Notes: a model not told the origin generated them from the sequence alone. A stretch of 64,000 nucleotides of DNA from Scolanthus callimorphus (GCA_033964015.1 CM066918.1:21969387-22033386), one strand, 5' to 3'; positions 41,264 to 52,247 are shown, numbered from the stretch's first letter. Program-made: numbers and translations.

Positions 41264-42128
41264 GTAAGCTCTTTATGTTAAAACATATTTTCGAACGGTA
41301 TCTATACCATAGGTCGGGGTTGCAATTTCAGGACTATTCTTCGTAAACTTGAAGCACAATATATTTCCCACTGAAGTGCTATCGTGAGGCATGGAGCGGG
41401 ACAACCATCGTTTACACAAGAGCCGCGCAAGATTTCTCCTCTAAATGTCTGAAGTGCTGCTCTTTTGCGGCTCGTAATCGTTTATGCCGGATCGTTTGAG
41501 AATTGTGCGCGCGCGGACTTTGGGCTGAATCAACAATAACATCGTGTTGGATTTAATGGCCACGCGAGTGGCGTTTAATCAATCATTAACAATCGATTAT
41601 TGAGTATTTTCAAGCTGAATTTTTATCTCGTCAACCAACCCGATACATGTATTTTGATTCAGAGTAAAATTGGTGGGGGCAACATTCGCCTCCCATATAC
41701 AAATGCCAAGGGTAGCGCTGAGGGCGGTTGCGGGCTGATAGAAAAAATTGACTTGAGAGGCAAATGTGCTCGCGTGAGTCTGTTGGACAACAACATCGTG
41801 CCCTCACCTTAAATAGCTCACTTGGCCGAGCTTGCATGATACCGCCTTATCTTACCGATGCCACTGCCATCAGCACCTCCGCTTTGCCAAGATTAACGCG
41901 ACTAGGCAAAACACTCCCCGGCATAAATAACATTGTGATTCTTTACATAACGCTTGTTATTATATATGCTCGAGATTTCAGGGTTGGCTCTAAACTGCAA
42001 TTATTTTTCCAAGACGTTCCTTTTTTTGTTTATCCGCCTATGGCTCGGGGTCTCATCAATTTCAAAGGGTTCGTTGCATTTACATCGTCTACAAGGACTT
42101 GCTAATCACTCTTGCTCTTTTCCACCAG

Positions 42129-42237
42129 TAACCATAGGTTTCGACCAAGCACCAGCAACAGTTCCTGAAAACATAGGCAATATAAGGCTGCCTCTTAGAC
42201 TAACCAGTGGAATGATAGCAATACCGTTAACAATCTC
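42129..42237 (+). CDS. Calx-beta domain IX, exon A (cassette 3)
   Basis: 109 nt, intact: IGFDQAPATVPENIGNIRL then PLRLTSGMIAIPLTIS. Conserved GTACGT donor. Confidence 0.82.
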
Positions 42238-42672
42238 GTACGTATCACACAGAATTTCCTAATCAACAGGCATAAACGTTGTAAGAGGCTAGCCAATTCA
42301 CATTTGAGTTATCTATCATGCTAGCACTGTCTCTTAAGGGAAAACATGTTTACCCGCCCAGCCCTGTCATAGGCATTACCTGAATTTTTAAGAAGGGGGA
42401 AGGGGGTCTCTACTTTCTTTGGACCCGTTAGTCCTACTCTACTCAAGCCTCAGAGGCAACCCCAACAGATATAGAGGGATTCAGAAATTTAATTGTGGTT
42501 TTTACACGCCCTTGGCGATCACTTTGCCTTTGTGTAAATCGAAGGTAGCCTGGGTTAATCCCTGGTACGGAGAAAATCAAGAAACTATAGACAATAGGAT
42601 ACCTCTGCGATGTCCCAAAGTTTGCAGTGATGAATCGTGTTAAGCACTCTTCTTTCCGGCAAATCTCAACAG

Positions 42673-42895
42673 GCTCGCCATAGCGCCAGTTGTGACTTCT
42701 GATTACGTACTGATAACATCATCATTACTATTCGACACGGGAGACATTAACAAGACTGCAGTGGTGACGATCAATGACGATCACTACTTGGAAATAGCAA
42801 GAACTTTACACTGACCGCGACCACGACAAGGACCGATGTAATTATACTGAACCCATCTAGTGTTCACGTGGCCATCGTTGATCACGGGGATCTAG
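42673..42895 (+). pseudogene. Calx-beta domain IX, exon B (cassette 3), one base short
   Basis: 223 nt. The missing base is in an A run: TTGGAAATAGCAAG (about 42,788) against TTGGAAAATAGCAAG in cassettes 1 and 2. It reads LAIAPVVTSDYVLITSS and VVTINDDHYLE before the break, and ends VHVAIVDHGDLG in the correct frame. Confidence 0.75.
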
Positions 42896-42902
42896 GTAAG
42901 AA

Positions 42903-43351
42903 AGTTTCTAATCGGAACAAACCACGTCACATTTGTAAATTACTAAACTAAGTGAGGTGTGAGGAAGAATTAACGGCGCAGTAAATGTCCGTAAACATGT
43001 AATGAGACGGACTCTCCGTGAGCTGAATGACGCTGGATCTCATCAATCGCACGGCACGAATGGCTGCCAAGCGGTCGCAAGCACAGTCACTGAGGGTGGT
43101 CAGCCCCGCGTCCTAGTGGTTCTTCAAGTTTCTAATCGGAACAAACCACGTCACATATTTAAGCTACTAAACTAAGTGAGGTGTGAGGAAGAATTAACGG
43201 CGCAGTAAATGTCCGTAAACATGTAATGAGACGGACTCTCCGTGAGCTGAATGACGCTGGATCTCATCAATCGCACGGCACGAATGGCTGCCAAGCGGTC
43301 GCAAGCACAGTCACTGAGGGTGGTCAGCCCCGCGTCCTAGTGGTTCTTCAA
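42903..43351. repeat. ~224-bp tandem duplication in the cassette 3 intron IX/X
   Basis: TTTCTAATCGGAACAAACCA begins at about 42,905 and again at about 43,129. Each unit ends with CGCGTCCTAGTGGTTCTTCA. Cassettes 1 and 2 have a single, diverged unit here. Non-coding. Confidence 0.85.
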
Positions 43352-43513
43352 CATCGGATGCACCTACCTGCACTAGTATTATTTAGAATTCATTTATTTT
43401 TGTCATGTCCTCAATCTAAAGGGGACTTTATTTGGGTGTTCACTTCTCACTTCACCTCTCGCTATTTTATTTTAATTAAAATGGTCTAATCGATGTCTAC
43501 CGTATTTTTGCAG

Positions 43514-43619
43514 TCACGTTTGGATTCGTAAATGTTTCAGTCACCGTAACAGAAGGTGTTGGCAGTATCACCCTTTATGTAGAAAAGAGAGGGAATACAA
43601 CTATCCCACTTGAACTTGG
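43514..43619 (+). CDS. Calx-beta domain X, exon A (cassette 3)
   Basis: 106 nt, intact, the same protein sequence as domain VII exon A (YVEKRGNTTIPLEL). It lies close to the empty site of the 0.97-kb TIR element. Confidence 0.82.
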
Positions 43620-44184
43620 GTAAGTGTCTCGCGGATTTATTGATTTCTAACATAGCAGTTGAAAACCGACATATCGATCACAGTTAGTCTCCGCGTTGCA
43701 TGTGACTCCGATCCGTGCGGCTTCGGAGGAGACTTGATCCCAGCGTGGAGATACAAACACGTTTAAAATGTGATTCGAGATATCATAGACGTTATCTTTT
43801 GATCTACCTCCATTTGGAGCCATCCTCATGACACGACCGCCGACATGTCCTGGACATTAAGCTGATGACAGAGCCGATTTGTGTTGTGTTGCATGTTTGA
43901 AAATTTTAGCGCCTTCTTCTGCACTGACTGTTAAAGCTCATTAAGATTATCATCAAATGATGAGCTTGCAACACACATTTCTGTTAGCTCCGTTTTTCCA
44001 AAACCCGTGCTGCCGAAATCTGTGCACTCGAGAGAGCCAATTCCTCGCCATATTTTGAATATGCATTCCATGTCCCCTACACCTGCCTGCATTAGATTTG
44101 TCCACTCTCTTACTTACAAATTAAATGGAGAATCAGAGAAAAGGATTGATGTTCTGTTAGTAAATCCATTACCTTTTCGCTCAG

Positions 44185-44411
44185 CATTTCCACATTCCCT
44201 TCGAACGCCACTTCTCCCGAGGACTACACTCATCGCACGATCGCAGACACCTTCAGCACAAACGAGACTCTAAAGAGCTACACATTTAACATCACAGACG
44301 ACAGTGTCACAGAGGACACAGAGTGTTTCAGGGTTAGACTTAGCGTGTCTCGAGTGGATGTGGCCGTCAACCCGCAGAACGCTACCGTATGCATCGTCGA
44401 TGATGATCGGG
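44185..44411 (+). CDS. Calx-beta domain X, exon B (cassette 3)
   Basis: 227 nt, intact, from acceptor TTTCGCTCAG: ISTFPSNATSPEDYTHRTI, DSVTEDTECFRVRLSVSRV, CIVDDDRG. In this copy the downstream pseudo-acceptor CACAG seen in cassette 1 has become CACAT, which supports the upstream acceptor as the real one for all three siblings. Confidence 0.82.
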
Positions 44412-45208
44412 GTAGGGTATTACTTGAAATTCATTACTATTGTATTAATTTGAATATTCTGAAAACTATCCGTAGAGAAATGAGACAGCGCTGAAAATAA
44501 TAAGCGATTTTGGAAGTGGTGACTAAAAATCTAAAATTAGTTTCTGCATCAACTTTTAAATAGACAGCGATGGTAATTGTGACAAGCATGTTGCCCACAC
44601 AAAGAAACAAAACGGACGTGTTGCCAGATGTAGCCTTCGTCTATAGATTAACTAACAGGCAGTGATGGAAGATTTTGTTTTTGGTCGTGTCTACTGAACG
44701 ACTAAAAAAGATACTTTCTGATGTAGCCTGCATCGCAACCAAAACTTGAGTTAAGTCCACAACCATGAAGCTGCGAACGAAAATTGTGGTTGGTTCCAAG
44801 TTGCGAGCTGATGTCCAAAACGTTGAAACAATTGATGCTTATATTACATTAAGAGAACTGCAAGTATCAACGATCTATCGCATGAACGACGTCTCTTCCA
44901 TTTCGATATATCTAATAATCTTAGGAGTCTTATAAATTGCTCGAGGACTGAGAAAGCTATGGTATCTTACGCAGTGGCCAGTGCTTTGCAGCACAATCAG
45001 TTAAGTGTCTGAGCTTAGCGAAGTACCTGAGCTATTAGGCCCTGCCCAGGGGCCTCCAAGACGCATGAATTCGGAATTAGATATTGTGTTATATAGCCGT
45101 AGCATTTCGCTCAAAACAGTTATAATCTCTTATTCTCAAAAAAGGCCGAAATACTAGCATTAATTAATAAGGCCGAATGTAATATCAAACTATTTTTGTT
45201 TGTTTTAG
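44412..45208. other. Intron between domains X and XI
   Basis: The first ~100 bp match the introns after domains IV and VII (CCGTAGAGAAATG, AGCGATTTTGGAAGTGG), showing that the cassette copy extends a little past exon B. The remainder is unique. GTGTTATATAGCCGTAG at about 45,088 resembles the TTGTTATATAGC end of foldback MITE copy 2 and may be a remnant. Confidence 0.5.
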
Positions 45209-45314
45209 TTATCATAGCCTTTGCCTACTACAATATAAGCGTAGAGGAGAACTTGGGAGTTGCAGTTGTGCCGATAAAGAAGGCAGGCCTTTCCGTCGTA
45301 CCAATTTCAATAAG
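45209..45314 (+). CDS. Calx-beta domain XI, exon A
   Basis: 106 nt after acceptor TTTGTTTTAG: IIAFAYYNISVEENLGVAV then VPIKKAGLSVVPISI. It is clearly diverged from the cassette exons, so it is an old single domain like domain I. The donor is GTAATC, a weak match, and six bases further an insertion-derived T run starts. Confidence 0.78.
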
Positions 45315-45320
45315 GTAATC

Positions 45321-46230
45321 TTTTTTTTCTTTAATAATATTTTTATTTTTTTATAGCAACATACAAAGATAACATATGGATGGTAAAGATATATAGATAA
45401 TGTACATATAGTCATTTGTGAAAATAAATAAAGAGATGAAACTAAAGACCAAAAAGAAAGAAGAAGATGAACAATAACATACAAGCACCCCCCTCCATCC
45501 CACCCAAACAAAAACTAAAAACGCCTATGCTCACGCCCTACAAAGGATTTTGACAATCAAAGTATTTTTTGCCATTTTGCACAATGCTTCTCTAGAGTGC
45601 CATTTTGGTTTGCAATGAAATGTTCGATTTGCTGAAAGTATTTCATTCTCTTTAGAAAAATGTCGAAGTTTGGCTTGATCCCACTGAGACGGCATTTAAA
45701 AACAACACTCTTAGCAACAAGAATAATAAAATTGAGTAGTTGATTATTCGGTTTTTCCCAGATACCCAGAATGATCGTACTTTCCTTGAATATCGCGCCT
45801 TCGTATATGCCATAATGATCTAACCACGTCATCAGACGCGACCAAAACGTTTTAGTGCAAGAACAGTGGCAGAAAATGTGCTCAGGCGTTTCCTCCGTAG
45901 CTTGACAAAAGGTACACAAGGAGAGGCTACAATCTTCATTTTACAAAGCATCTTGTTGGTGTAAAGGATTCGATGCAGTATTTTATATTGAAATGCTCTT
46001 AACGAGGAGTCCAAAAATGATTTGAAAGGCAGAAGATATATGGCTGCCCAATCGAGATTTTAATCGGGGTATTGTGCGTTGTAGCGTAAAGCAGCAGTTG
46101 GAACTATTGATTTCATATTGACAAAATGTTTACAGATAAGCCGAGCAGTAAAGCAATCGCTAGAGACTTCTTCACCGTTTAGACAAATTGTTGGATGGAT
46201 GCCTGGAGTCGTGGACTCAACTTCGGGGTT
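45321..46230 (-). mobile_element. 5'-truncated L1/Tx1-like LINE remnant
   Basis: On the minus strand, 45,832-46,014 reads LRAFQYKILHRILYTNKML and 45,557-45,919 reads MCTFCQATEETPEHIFCHCS, the conserved C-terminal helix and CCHC-like zinc-binding region of L1/Tx1-type ORF2. They are in different frames. The 3' untranslated part runs to an A-rich tail, seen as TTTTTTTTCTTTAATAATAT at about 45,322 on the plus strand. It is inserted antisense to the gene, directly after the splice donor of domain XI exon A. Confidence 0.7.
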
Positions 46231-46675
46231 TGGATTAGAAGATTTTAAAGATTGCTTCCACTCTTTAGTGATTGCATGATATATACTAACAAGGTAAAGG
46301 TAATCGGCGGCAGAAAAATTTTCATAGACATTGGTGAAGTACTAAGTGAAGACATTGGTGAAGTAATAAGGCAATCTGACCGAGCTCTAAACCTCCTTCG
46401 TATGGTTTCCGGTTCCAGCTTAATGCTCGCGGCGAACGATCTTTGATTGAAATGATTCTTATTCTTCGTGCTTATAGCGTCAAAAGGCTGTCATGTATGT
46501 GCATAAGAAGAGCCTTCAGATATTATTTATTGAACAAAATTTCTGAACAACAACGTTATGGTAACATTACACGAACCTACATCGACAAATCGAGGCCGAG
46601 CACACATTGAGTTATAGGACTCTGGGTGTTTTCACTCAAGGGTGTTTATGAGGGCCAAGGGGTGGGATCTCAATA

Positions 46676-46800
46676 GCCTTTATCACACGTCAGCCATCTT
46701 GGATAAATCTTTTGTTCTTGCACGTGCTGCCTCGTCATGATTACGAGTTTCCATGGGGAACAATGAATTTTATCCAAGATGGCTGCGGTGTGATAAAGGC
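46676..46800. mobile_element. 125-bp MITE
   Basis: GCCTTTATCACAC at the left and GTGTGATAAAGGC at the right are the ends of imperfect arms of about 30 bp (both contain CAGCCATCTTGGATAAA or its inverse). Non-coding. No clear target duplication. Confidence 0.75.
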
Positions 46801-46976
46801 CCATGGCTACAACCTGGCATATGATGCCACGTCGAATAGCAAAATATTTTTTTTTAGGTTTAAGCATCAACAGAAGTGAAGGGGTTATCAAGAAGAACGT
46901 ATTGCATATCGATACATGGGAACGGGATATTATTAGAAAATGAATGTAACGTTTTCTTACTTTTTTTTCACTTCAG

Positions 46977-47223
46977 CCTTATAGAAGGGGAGAAGAGATT
47001 TTGGACAGCAACCCCAGATGACCTCAAACGTTTCCAGGGAAATGTTATAACGTTCGCGCCTGAGCAGACGGAAGTGCTAGCGAACATCACTATTGTTAAT
47101 GATGGGAAGCCGGAGAGCACCGAGTTATTTCTAGTGGGTTTTACAATCAAGGAGCCCGCAAGGCGATAGCTAATACCAGCCGAGATATTTGTGCTGTGCA
47201 CATCACTGACGTGGTCGATAACC
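46977..47223 (+). pseudogene. Calx-beta domain XI, exon B, probable frameshift
   Basis: The acceptor is TTTTCACTTCAG and the donor GTATGT. It reads LIEGEKRFWTATPDDLKRF, ANITIVNDGKPESTELFLVG and then a stop (about 47,168). Beyond it, in another frame, IANTSRDICAVHITDVVDN completes a Calx-beta-like end and connects in phase with the next exon. The exon length (247) does not fit the phases of its neighbours; one base more would. Confidence 0.65.
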
Positions 47224-47421
47224 GTATGTATGATCTCTTTTTTATCTACATACTAGGATGTGACATCATCTGGACGTAAAAACATACTTCACAACGCGTG
47301 AACCAAACAGCTTTGAATGGTTTTTGCTGGTTAGCTGCTTTTGAAACAAGAAATAATATATAGATTTAGGCACTGCCTAAAAGCGGAGCTCCCAATCACC
47401 AATCCCACTGATATTAATAAT

Positions 47422-47612
47422 GGGTATTTCCAGAAAATATATGTGCCCTGGGGATGGGCAACAATAGTTGTTGACCCCCGTGCATCCAGTATTTCCAAAT
47501 GTGTTACCCCCATGCATACAGAATGTGTTACCCCCATGCATATAGAATGCATAGAATGCCTGAGAGGTTAAACTAGCTTACAGCTTTGAACCCCCCCCCC
47601 CCCCCCCCCAGT
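47422..47612. repeat. Partial MITE of the GGGCAATTCCAGAAAAT family plus poly-C run
   Basis: GGGTATTTCCAGAAAATATA starts a diverged copy. CCCCCATGCATACAGAATG and CCCCCATGCATATAGAATGC repeat its internal units. It ends in a run of about 20 C (47,588 on). The right TIR is not found. Confidence 0.55.
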
Positions 47613-48725
47613 TGGTACTCAGTTATCAGGCCTGTTTGAGTCACCCGATTACAATTGGAGGCTCTAACCATGTAGGAATTATATTATTTAGGCTGCATTC
47701 ATTATGTATGTTGGGGGTGGCAAGCAGTAGGCTGAAAAGTCCAGTGTTCAAATACATAATTCCATTTTGATGGAGCAATTTTGTAGGGGTCTGAAATTTT
47801 GTAAAAAATAATATTATGCAAAAAGTGTAATGAGCCAGAAAAATTAGGAACTTTACAAGGTTCTACATGTGGACAAAACAAATAAATTCAGTGTTACTTG
47901 ATTATTGTGCAGGGGACTGTAAACTGTAACCTCTTCAATGGGATTGTGGGGGCATTCTTCCCAGAAAAATTGTTGACATTTCAATTTTACAATATGACTG
48001 GAAATGTAACAGAACTTAGAACAAGTTAGTTGCATCCTCCTCATTCGTCGGAAAGATGTGTGTATCCCCTAAGAATTTCACCTGCCCACCCCCCCCCCCC
48101 CACCCCACCCCATATAAATGGAATGTAGCCTTAGATGCTAGTTTGTACTACAGATACAAGTCAAGCAATAGTGAAGACGGTAAATTGTTATCTAAAGCAT
48201 TGAAAATTATGTCAAACACAAATGGAAACCAATATACCACTAACAGTGAAAAGACACATTTTTCAATCCCCATGGGTTATGCCTAGACTTCCTCAAAGTC
48301 CTTCAAATTTTTGCTTGCTTGTATCCTATGAGAGGTTGACTTTGAGCAAGTCTAGTGTTTGCCTGATAAACACATAGGGGTAAATTTTAGACTGAAGTAT
48401 ACCATTTGGCAAAGCATGGAATATGTAAGATTTTACTACTTTGAGTAACTTTGTAATTCTCAATGTGTGTTCTTAGTTAAAAATTATCAAAGAGAAATGG
48501 AAACCTTCCAACATTCTCTAACGTACTTCTTTCTGTGCCCATCGCTCTGAGTCCCCTCCATGAGTAGTCACTGCACTATGGGCCGGCTACACCATATTGA
48601 GTCAGCGGATTTCCATCAAGGGGCTCTATACTGTGTTATTTAGATGCTAGTTTGAACAATAGATCCAAGCCAAGCAATAGTGAAGTTGGATAATTCTTTA
48701 TCAAAAGCACAATGGAAACCATTAT
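47613..48725. other. Intron DNA with a diverged duplication
   Basis: No gene. Segments around 48,128-48,180 and 48,640-48,690 share GATGCTAGTTTG and AAGCAATAGTGAAG, so part of the intron has been copied. A short C/A-rich tract lies at 48,083-48,112. Confidence 0.45.
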
Positions 48726-48728
48726 ACG

Positions 48729-50240
48729 ACCAAGAGGGAAAAATACAAAATTTTCAATCCCCATGGATACACTGCCTGATAACCCATCATGGGCAATTCC
48801 AGAAAATATATGTACCCCCACCACGGGCGGCACTAGGTTTTGACCATCCCCCCCCCCCCCCCCCCCTCCCCATGCATCCAGAATTTCCAAAACTGCTTAC
48901 CCCCACCCCCATGCATATAGAATTCCTGAGAGGTTAACCTACAATAGCTTCCAGCTTCAAAAAAAAACCCATGCAGGCAGAATTCCGAGCTTGAAACCCC
49001 CCCTCCCATTCAGAATTTCCAAATGCTGGCCATCCCCGGGTACATATATTTTCTGGAATTGTCCAAAGGCACAAAAATTTTTAGACACAAAGTATGCCAT
49101 ATGGACCAAGAGGGAAAAATACAAAATTTTCAATCCCCATGGATACACTGCCTGATAACCCATCATGGGCAATTCCAGAAAATATATGTACCCCCACCAC
49201 AGGCGGCACTAGGTTTTGACCATTTCCCCCCCCCCCCCCCCCCGCCCTCCCTCCCCATGCATCCAAAAATTCCAAAATGGCTAACCCCCACCCCCATGCA
49301 TATAGAATTCCTGAGAGGTTAACCTACAATAGCTTCCAGCTTCAAAAAAAACCCATGCAGGCAGAATTCTGAGCTTGAAAACCCCCCTCCCATTCAGAAT
49401 TTCCAAATGCTGGCCATCCCCGGGGTACATATATTTTCTGGAATTGTCCAAAGGCACAAAAATTTTTAGACACAAAGTATGCCATATGGACCACAGTCCA
49501 GTCCCTGAACTCTCCTTCGCGGCTCCGTTGTTTCCTGTGGTCGCCGAAAGGAGAGTCCAGAAACCTTTGGATGCGCATGCGCTAGATCTGACCAAGAACT
49601 TGGGTGTTTTCGTTAGTGCGCATGATCCAAATACCGCTGTCGGAGATTGATTGTTGGCTACATGAATTTTGTCCATCAAGATAGGACGCCCTTGTGACCG
49701 TAACCGCTACAATTCAACAAACAATCTTCGACAGCGGTGTTTGGATCATGCGCACTAACGAAAAAAAACAAGTTCTTGGTCAGATCTAGCGCATGCGCAT
49801 CCAAAGGTTTCTGGACTCTCCTTTCGGCGACCACAGGAAACAACGGAGCCGCAAAGGAGAGTTCAGGGACTGGACTATATGGACCAAGAGGGAAAAATAC
49901 AAAATTTTCAATCCCCATGGATACACTGCCTGATAACCCATCATGGGCAATTCCAGAAAATATATGTACCCCCACCACAGGCGGCACTAGGTTTTGACCA
50001 TCCCCCCCCGCCCTCCCTCCCCATGCATCCAGAATTTCCAAAATGGCTTACCCCCACCTCCATGCATATAGAATTCCTGAGAGGTTAACCTACAATAGCT
50101 TCCAGCTTAAAAAAAAAACCATGCAGGCAGAATTCTGAGCTTGAAAACCCCCTCCCATTCAGAATTTCCAAATGCTGGCCATCCCCGGGTACATATATTT
50201 TCTGGCATTGTCCAAAGGCACAAAAAATTTTAGACACAAA
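48729..50240. repeat. Three tandem ~376-bp units, each containing one MITE
   Basis: Each unit starts GACCAAGAGGGAAAAATACA (48,729; 49,105; 49,881) and contains a GGGCAATTCCAGAAAATAT-type MITE (48,791-49,064; 49,167-49,449; 49,945-50,213). Each unit ends with AAGGCACAAAAA and TAGACACAAAGTATG. The second and third units are separated by a 384-bp insertion. C runs inside the MITEs vary in length between units. Confidence 0.85.
49494..49877. mobile_element. MULE-like 384-bp MITE with 9-bp target duplication
   Basis: Arms of about 160 bp (AGTCCAGTCCCTGAACTCTC and inverse, with GCGCATGCGCTAGATCTGAC inside) are flanked by TATGGACCA on both sides (49,485-49,493 and 49,878-49,886). Long TIRs plus a 9-bp duplication point to the Mutator/MULE group. 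The neighbouring tandem unit at 49,094-49,115 is the empty site. Open frames across the arms are inverted-repeat artefacts. Confidence 0.85.
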
Positions 50241-51285
50241 GTATGTCATATGGAAAAATTTGGTGTTAAATTTTACTGTCTCAATGACCAATTGGTATTT
50301 TTAGTCAAAATAAAACCCTGTTTGTACAGTGTATAACATAATTTTGTTTTCCACAGGGAATTCGCATACTTCTACTAATCACAATGACTTTGTAAATAGT
50401 GAATGAAATTCTAGCAAACAACATGTACTATACTAAAGACATTAATTCATTTGTTTTCCTATTGTTACTACTGGCACTGCCATTTGGTAGTAAATTACAC
50501 AGTCCATGCATGTTGAAAGTCAAGTGTTTAGAGCCAATTCAACAGAATTAAATTTACTGTAATACCATATTTTTTTGCTAGAAAATAATTTTTCAGTACC
50601 ATAAGTCAATATCTTGCCGCTTGGAAGTCCAAGGTACTAAGGTGATCACCAAGACTCCAATACCATTAACCAGTTTCCGGTTGCAGCACTTTTGCCTGAG
50701 ATTTTCCTTGTGTTGATTTTGGGAGTGTTTTTATATCTCGTTTGCAAAAAGCTGAGAAGGCTTAATTAGCCTTCGTTGTTAGAAAACACGACTAAGTCGT
50801 TCTTAAAGGACTAATAATAGAATTCTAGAGATCTTTAGTTAGGGTCGCATATAAGCTAAACATGTTGAGTTGTGACTATAGGCTCGCGACCTATCACTCA
50901 GATTCAAGAAACGTCGACATGCTCGAAAAAAGAAACAGCGAATTTTACCTTCATACTGAGTAGCTTTTCCCCCGTGTAGGAATAACCTGAATGTAAATCT
51001 GTTCGGAACTTGTGAATGTCCTGCCATCTCCCTATAAACAGTGCTCTTATCCAGCAGTGACTTTGATCCACGAATTGAATTGTTTTAATAGCAAGTTGCC
51101 GCCATTGACTCTCCAAATTAATTCTCAAAGTATGACCTTCTTGACTCACGCTACTGCCGTAATGTACAAATGTAGCGTCTCGCAGTTACTTTTACCTTTC
51201 GACAAAATTCTGTCCTATTATAAATTCCACTGTTTTGTGAAAGAAAGGGCGAATAAATGGCCAGGTAACAATCTCTGCCGCAATA
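50241..51285. other. Intron stretch without recognised features
   Basis: I see no gene, element end or RNA. TTTTCCACAGGGAATTCGCA at about 50,350 looks like a splice acceptor, but the following frame stops after a few codons and does not fit the phase of the flanking exons. Confidence 0.5.
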
Positions 51286-51443
51286 GCAGGATTTGCGCTA
51301 AAAAGTTTAAGCCTTCTTGTCAGATAACAGAAATTTCTTCAGACACTCGTAGTCCCTGGCCCATAGCAGGATTTGCGCTGAAAAGTTTAAGCCTTCTTGT
51401 CAGATAACAGGAGATTTCTTCAGACACTCGTAGTCCCTGGCTT
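51286..51443. repeat. 79-bp tandem duplication
   Basis: AGCAGGATTTGCGCT begins at 51,286 and again at 51,365. Both units continue AAGTTTAAGCCTTCTTGTCA to CACTCGTAGTCCCTGG. Non-coding. Confidence 0.85.
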
Positions 51444-51685
51444 TTTGTAAACATACTTTTCAGTAGAACAGTTCTGCAGTCGCTTGGAAGAATGGTTTTC
51501 GATCAAAAGACTCTTGATATATTTTCAAGCAGATTGCTCGAGAATTCACCAATATTGAGCAACCTACTATCCCCCCCGGCCACGACAACTCACCCCTCCC
51601 CGTCACTCCACCGGCGGCGCCACCCCGACAAATCACCCCTCCCCCCGTCTAAAAAAAAACGTCACTCGACCGGCGGCGCATGTTG

Positions 51686-51918
51686 TGACGTCACGCCTGT
51701 GACGTCAGGCTTCAGGAAGCACACACGCGCGCTCGACGTTCAAAATTCAGTCGTATCCCTTTGCGCCCGTTCCCGTCTGTGATACTTTGGGTACCCTGTG
51801 GATATCACGCCTGTGACGTCAGGCTTCAGGAAGCACACACGCGCGCTCGACGTTCAAAATTCAGTCGTATCCCTTTGCGCCCATTCCCGCCTGTGATACT
51901 TTGGGTACCCTGTGGATA
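51686..51918. promoter_or_regulatory. CRE-containing 114-bp tandem repeat, possible promoter or enhancer
   Basis: Three palindromic TGACGTCA sites (51,686-51,693; 51,700-51,707; 51,814-51,821) lie in a 114-bp unit repeated at 51,691 and 51,805. The units are GC-rich and CpG-rich for this window. TGACGTCA is the consensus cAMP-response element bound by CREB/ATF factors. The block lies in the last large intron of the Calx-beta gene, ~0.3 kb before the linker exon, and might drive a short internal transcript. That is inference. Confidence 0.4.
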
Positions 51919-52247
51919 TCATACATGCGCTACATTTGCCATCGTTGGGACGCTCTTTTCTTAGGTATGGTGCTCCGCTCTGCGGCCTTCGGCCGCTAAG
52001 GAGCTCCGCTATTACAACATAATCCCATGTGGTCGTGCCTTGTCCTCAGGCCGATTTTGAATCAAACACATGATTTACATTACAACGACCAAGCACCAAT
52101 ATTGGAGGAAAAATATACGCGAGAGCTTACGTAGTGTTGTTTATTTTGTCTGCCTTATTCCATCCAGTTCGGGAAGTTTGGTCAGGTCACACGAGTCAGG
52201 TGTGGCCACGTGTCCAATAAGGGGTAACGTTTCTTTGCTTGTTACAG

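Noticed and set aside
49676..50041. 121-codon minus-strand frame and its plus-strand mirror
   Set aside because: They cross the arms of the MULE-like MITE, so the same peptide (for example VVAERRVQKPLDAHALDL) appears on both strands. It is an inverted-repeat artefact.
50355..50403. Candidate exon after TTTTCCACAG
   Set aside because: In the phase required by domain XI it stops within eight codons, and no donor or sibling supports it.
51492..51964. Two frames across the CRE repeat
   Set aside because: Their similar peptides come from the 114-bp tandem repeat read in different frames. The sequence is GC-rich simple DNA without domains.
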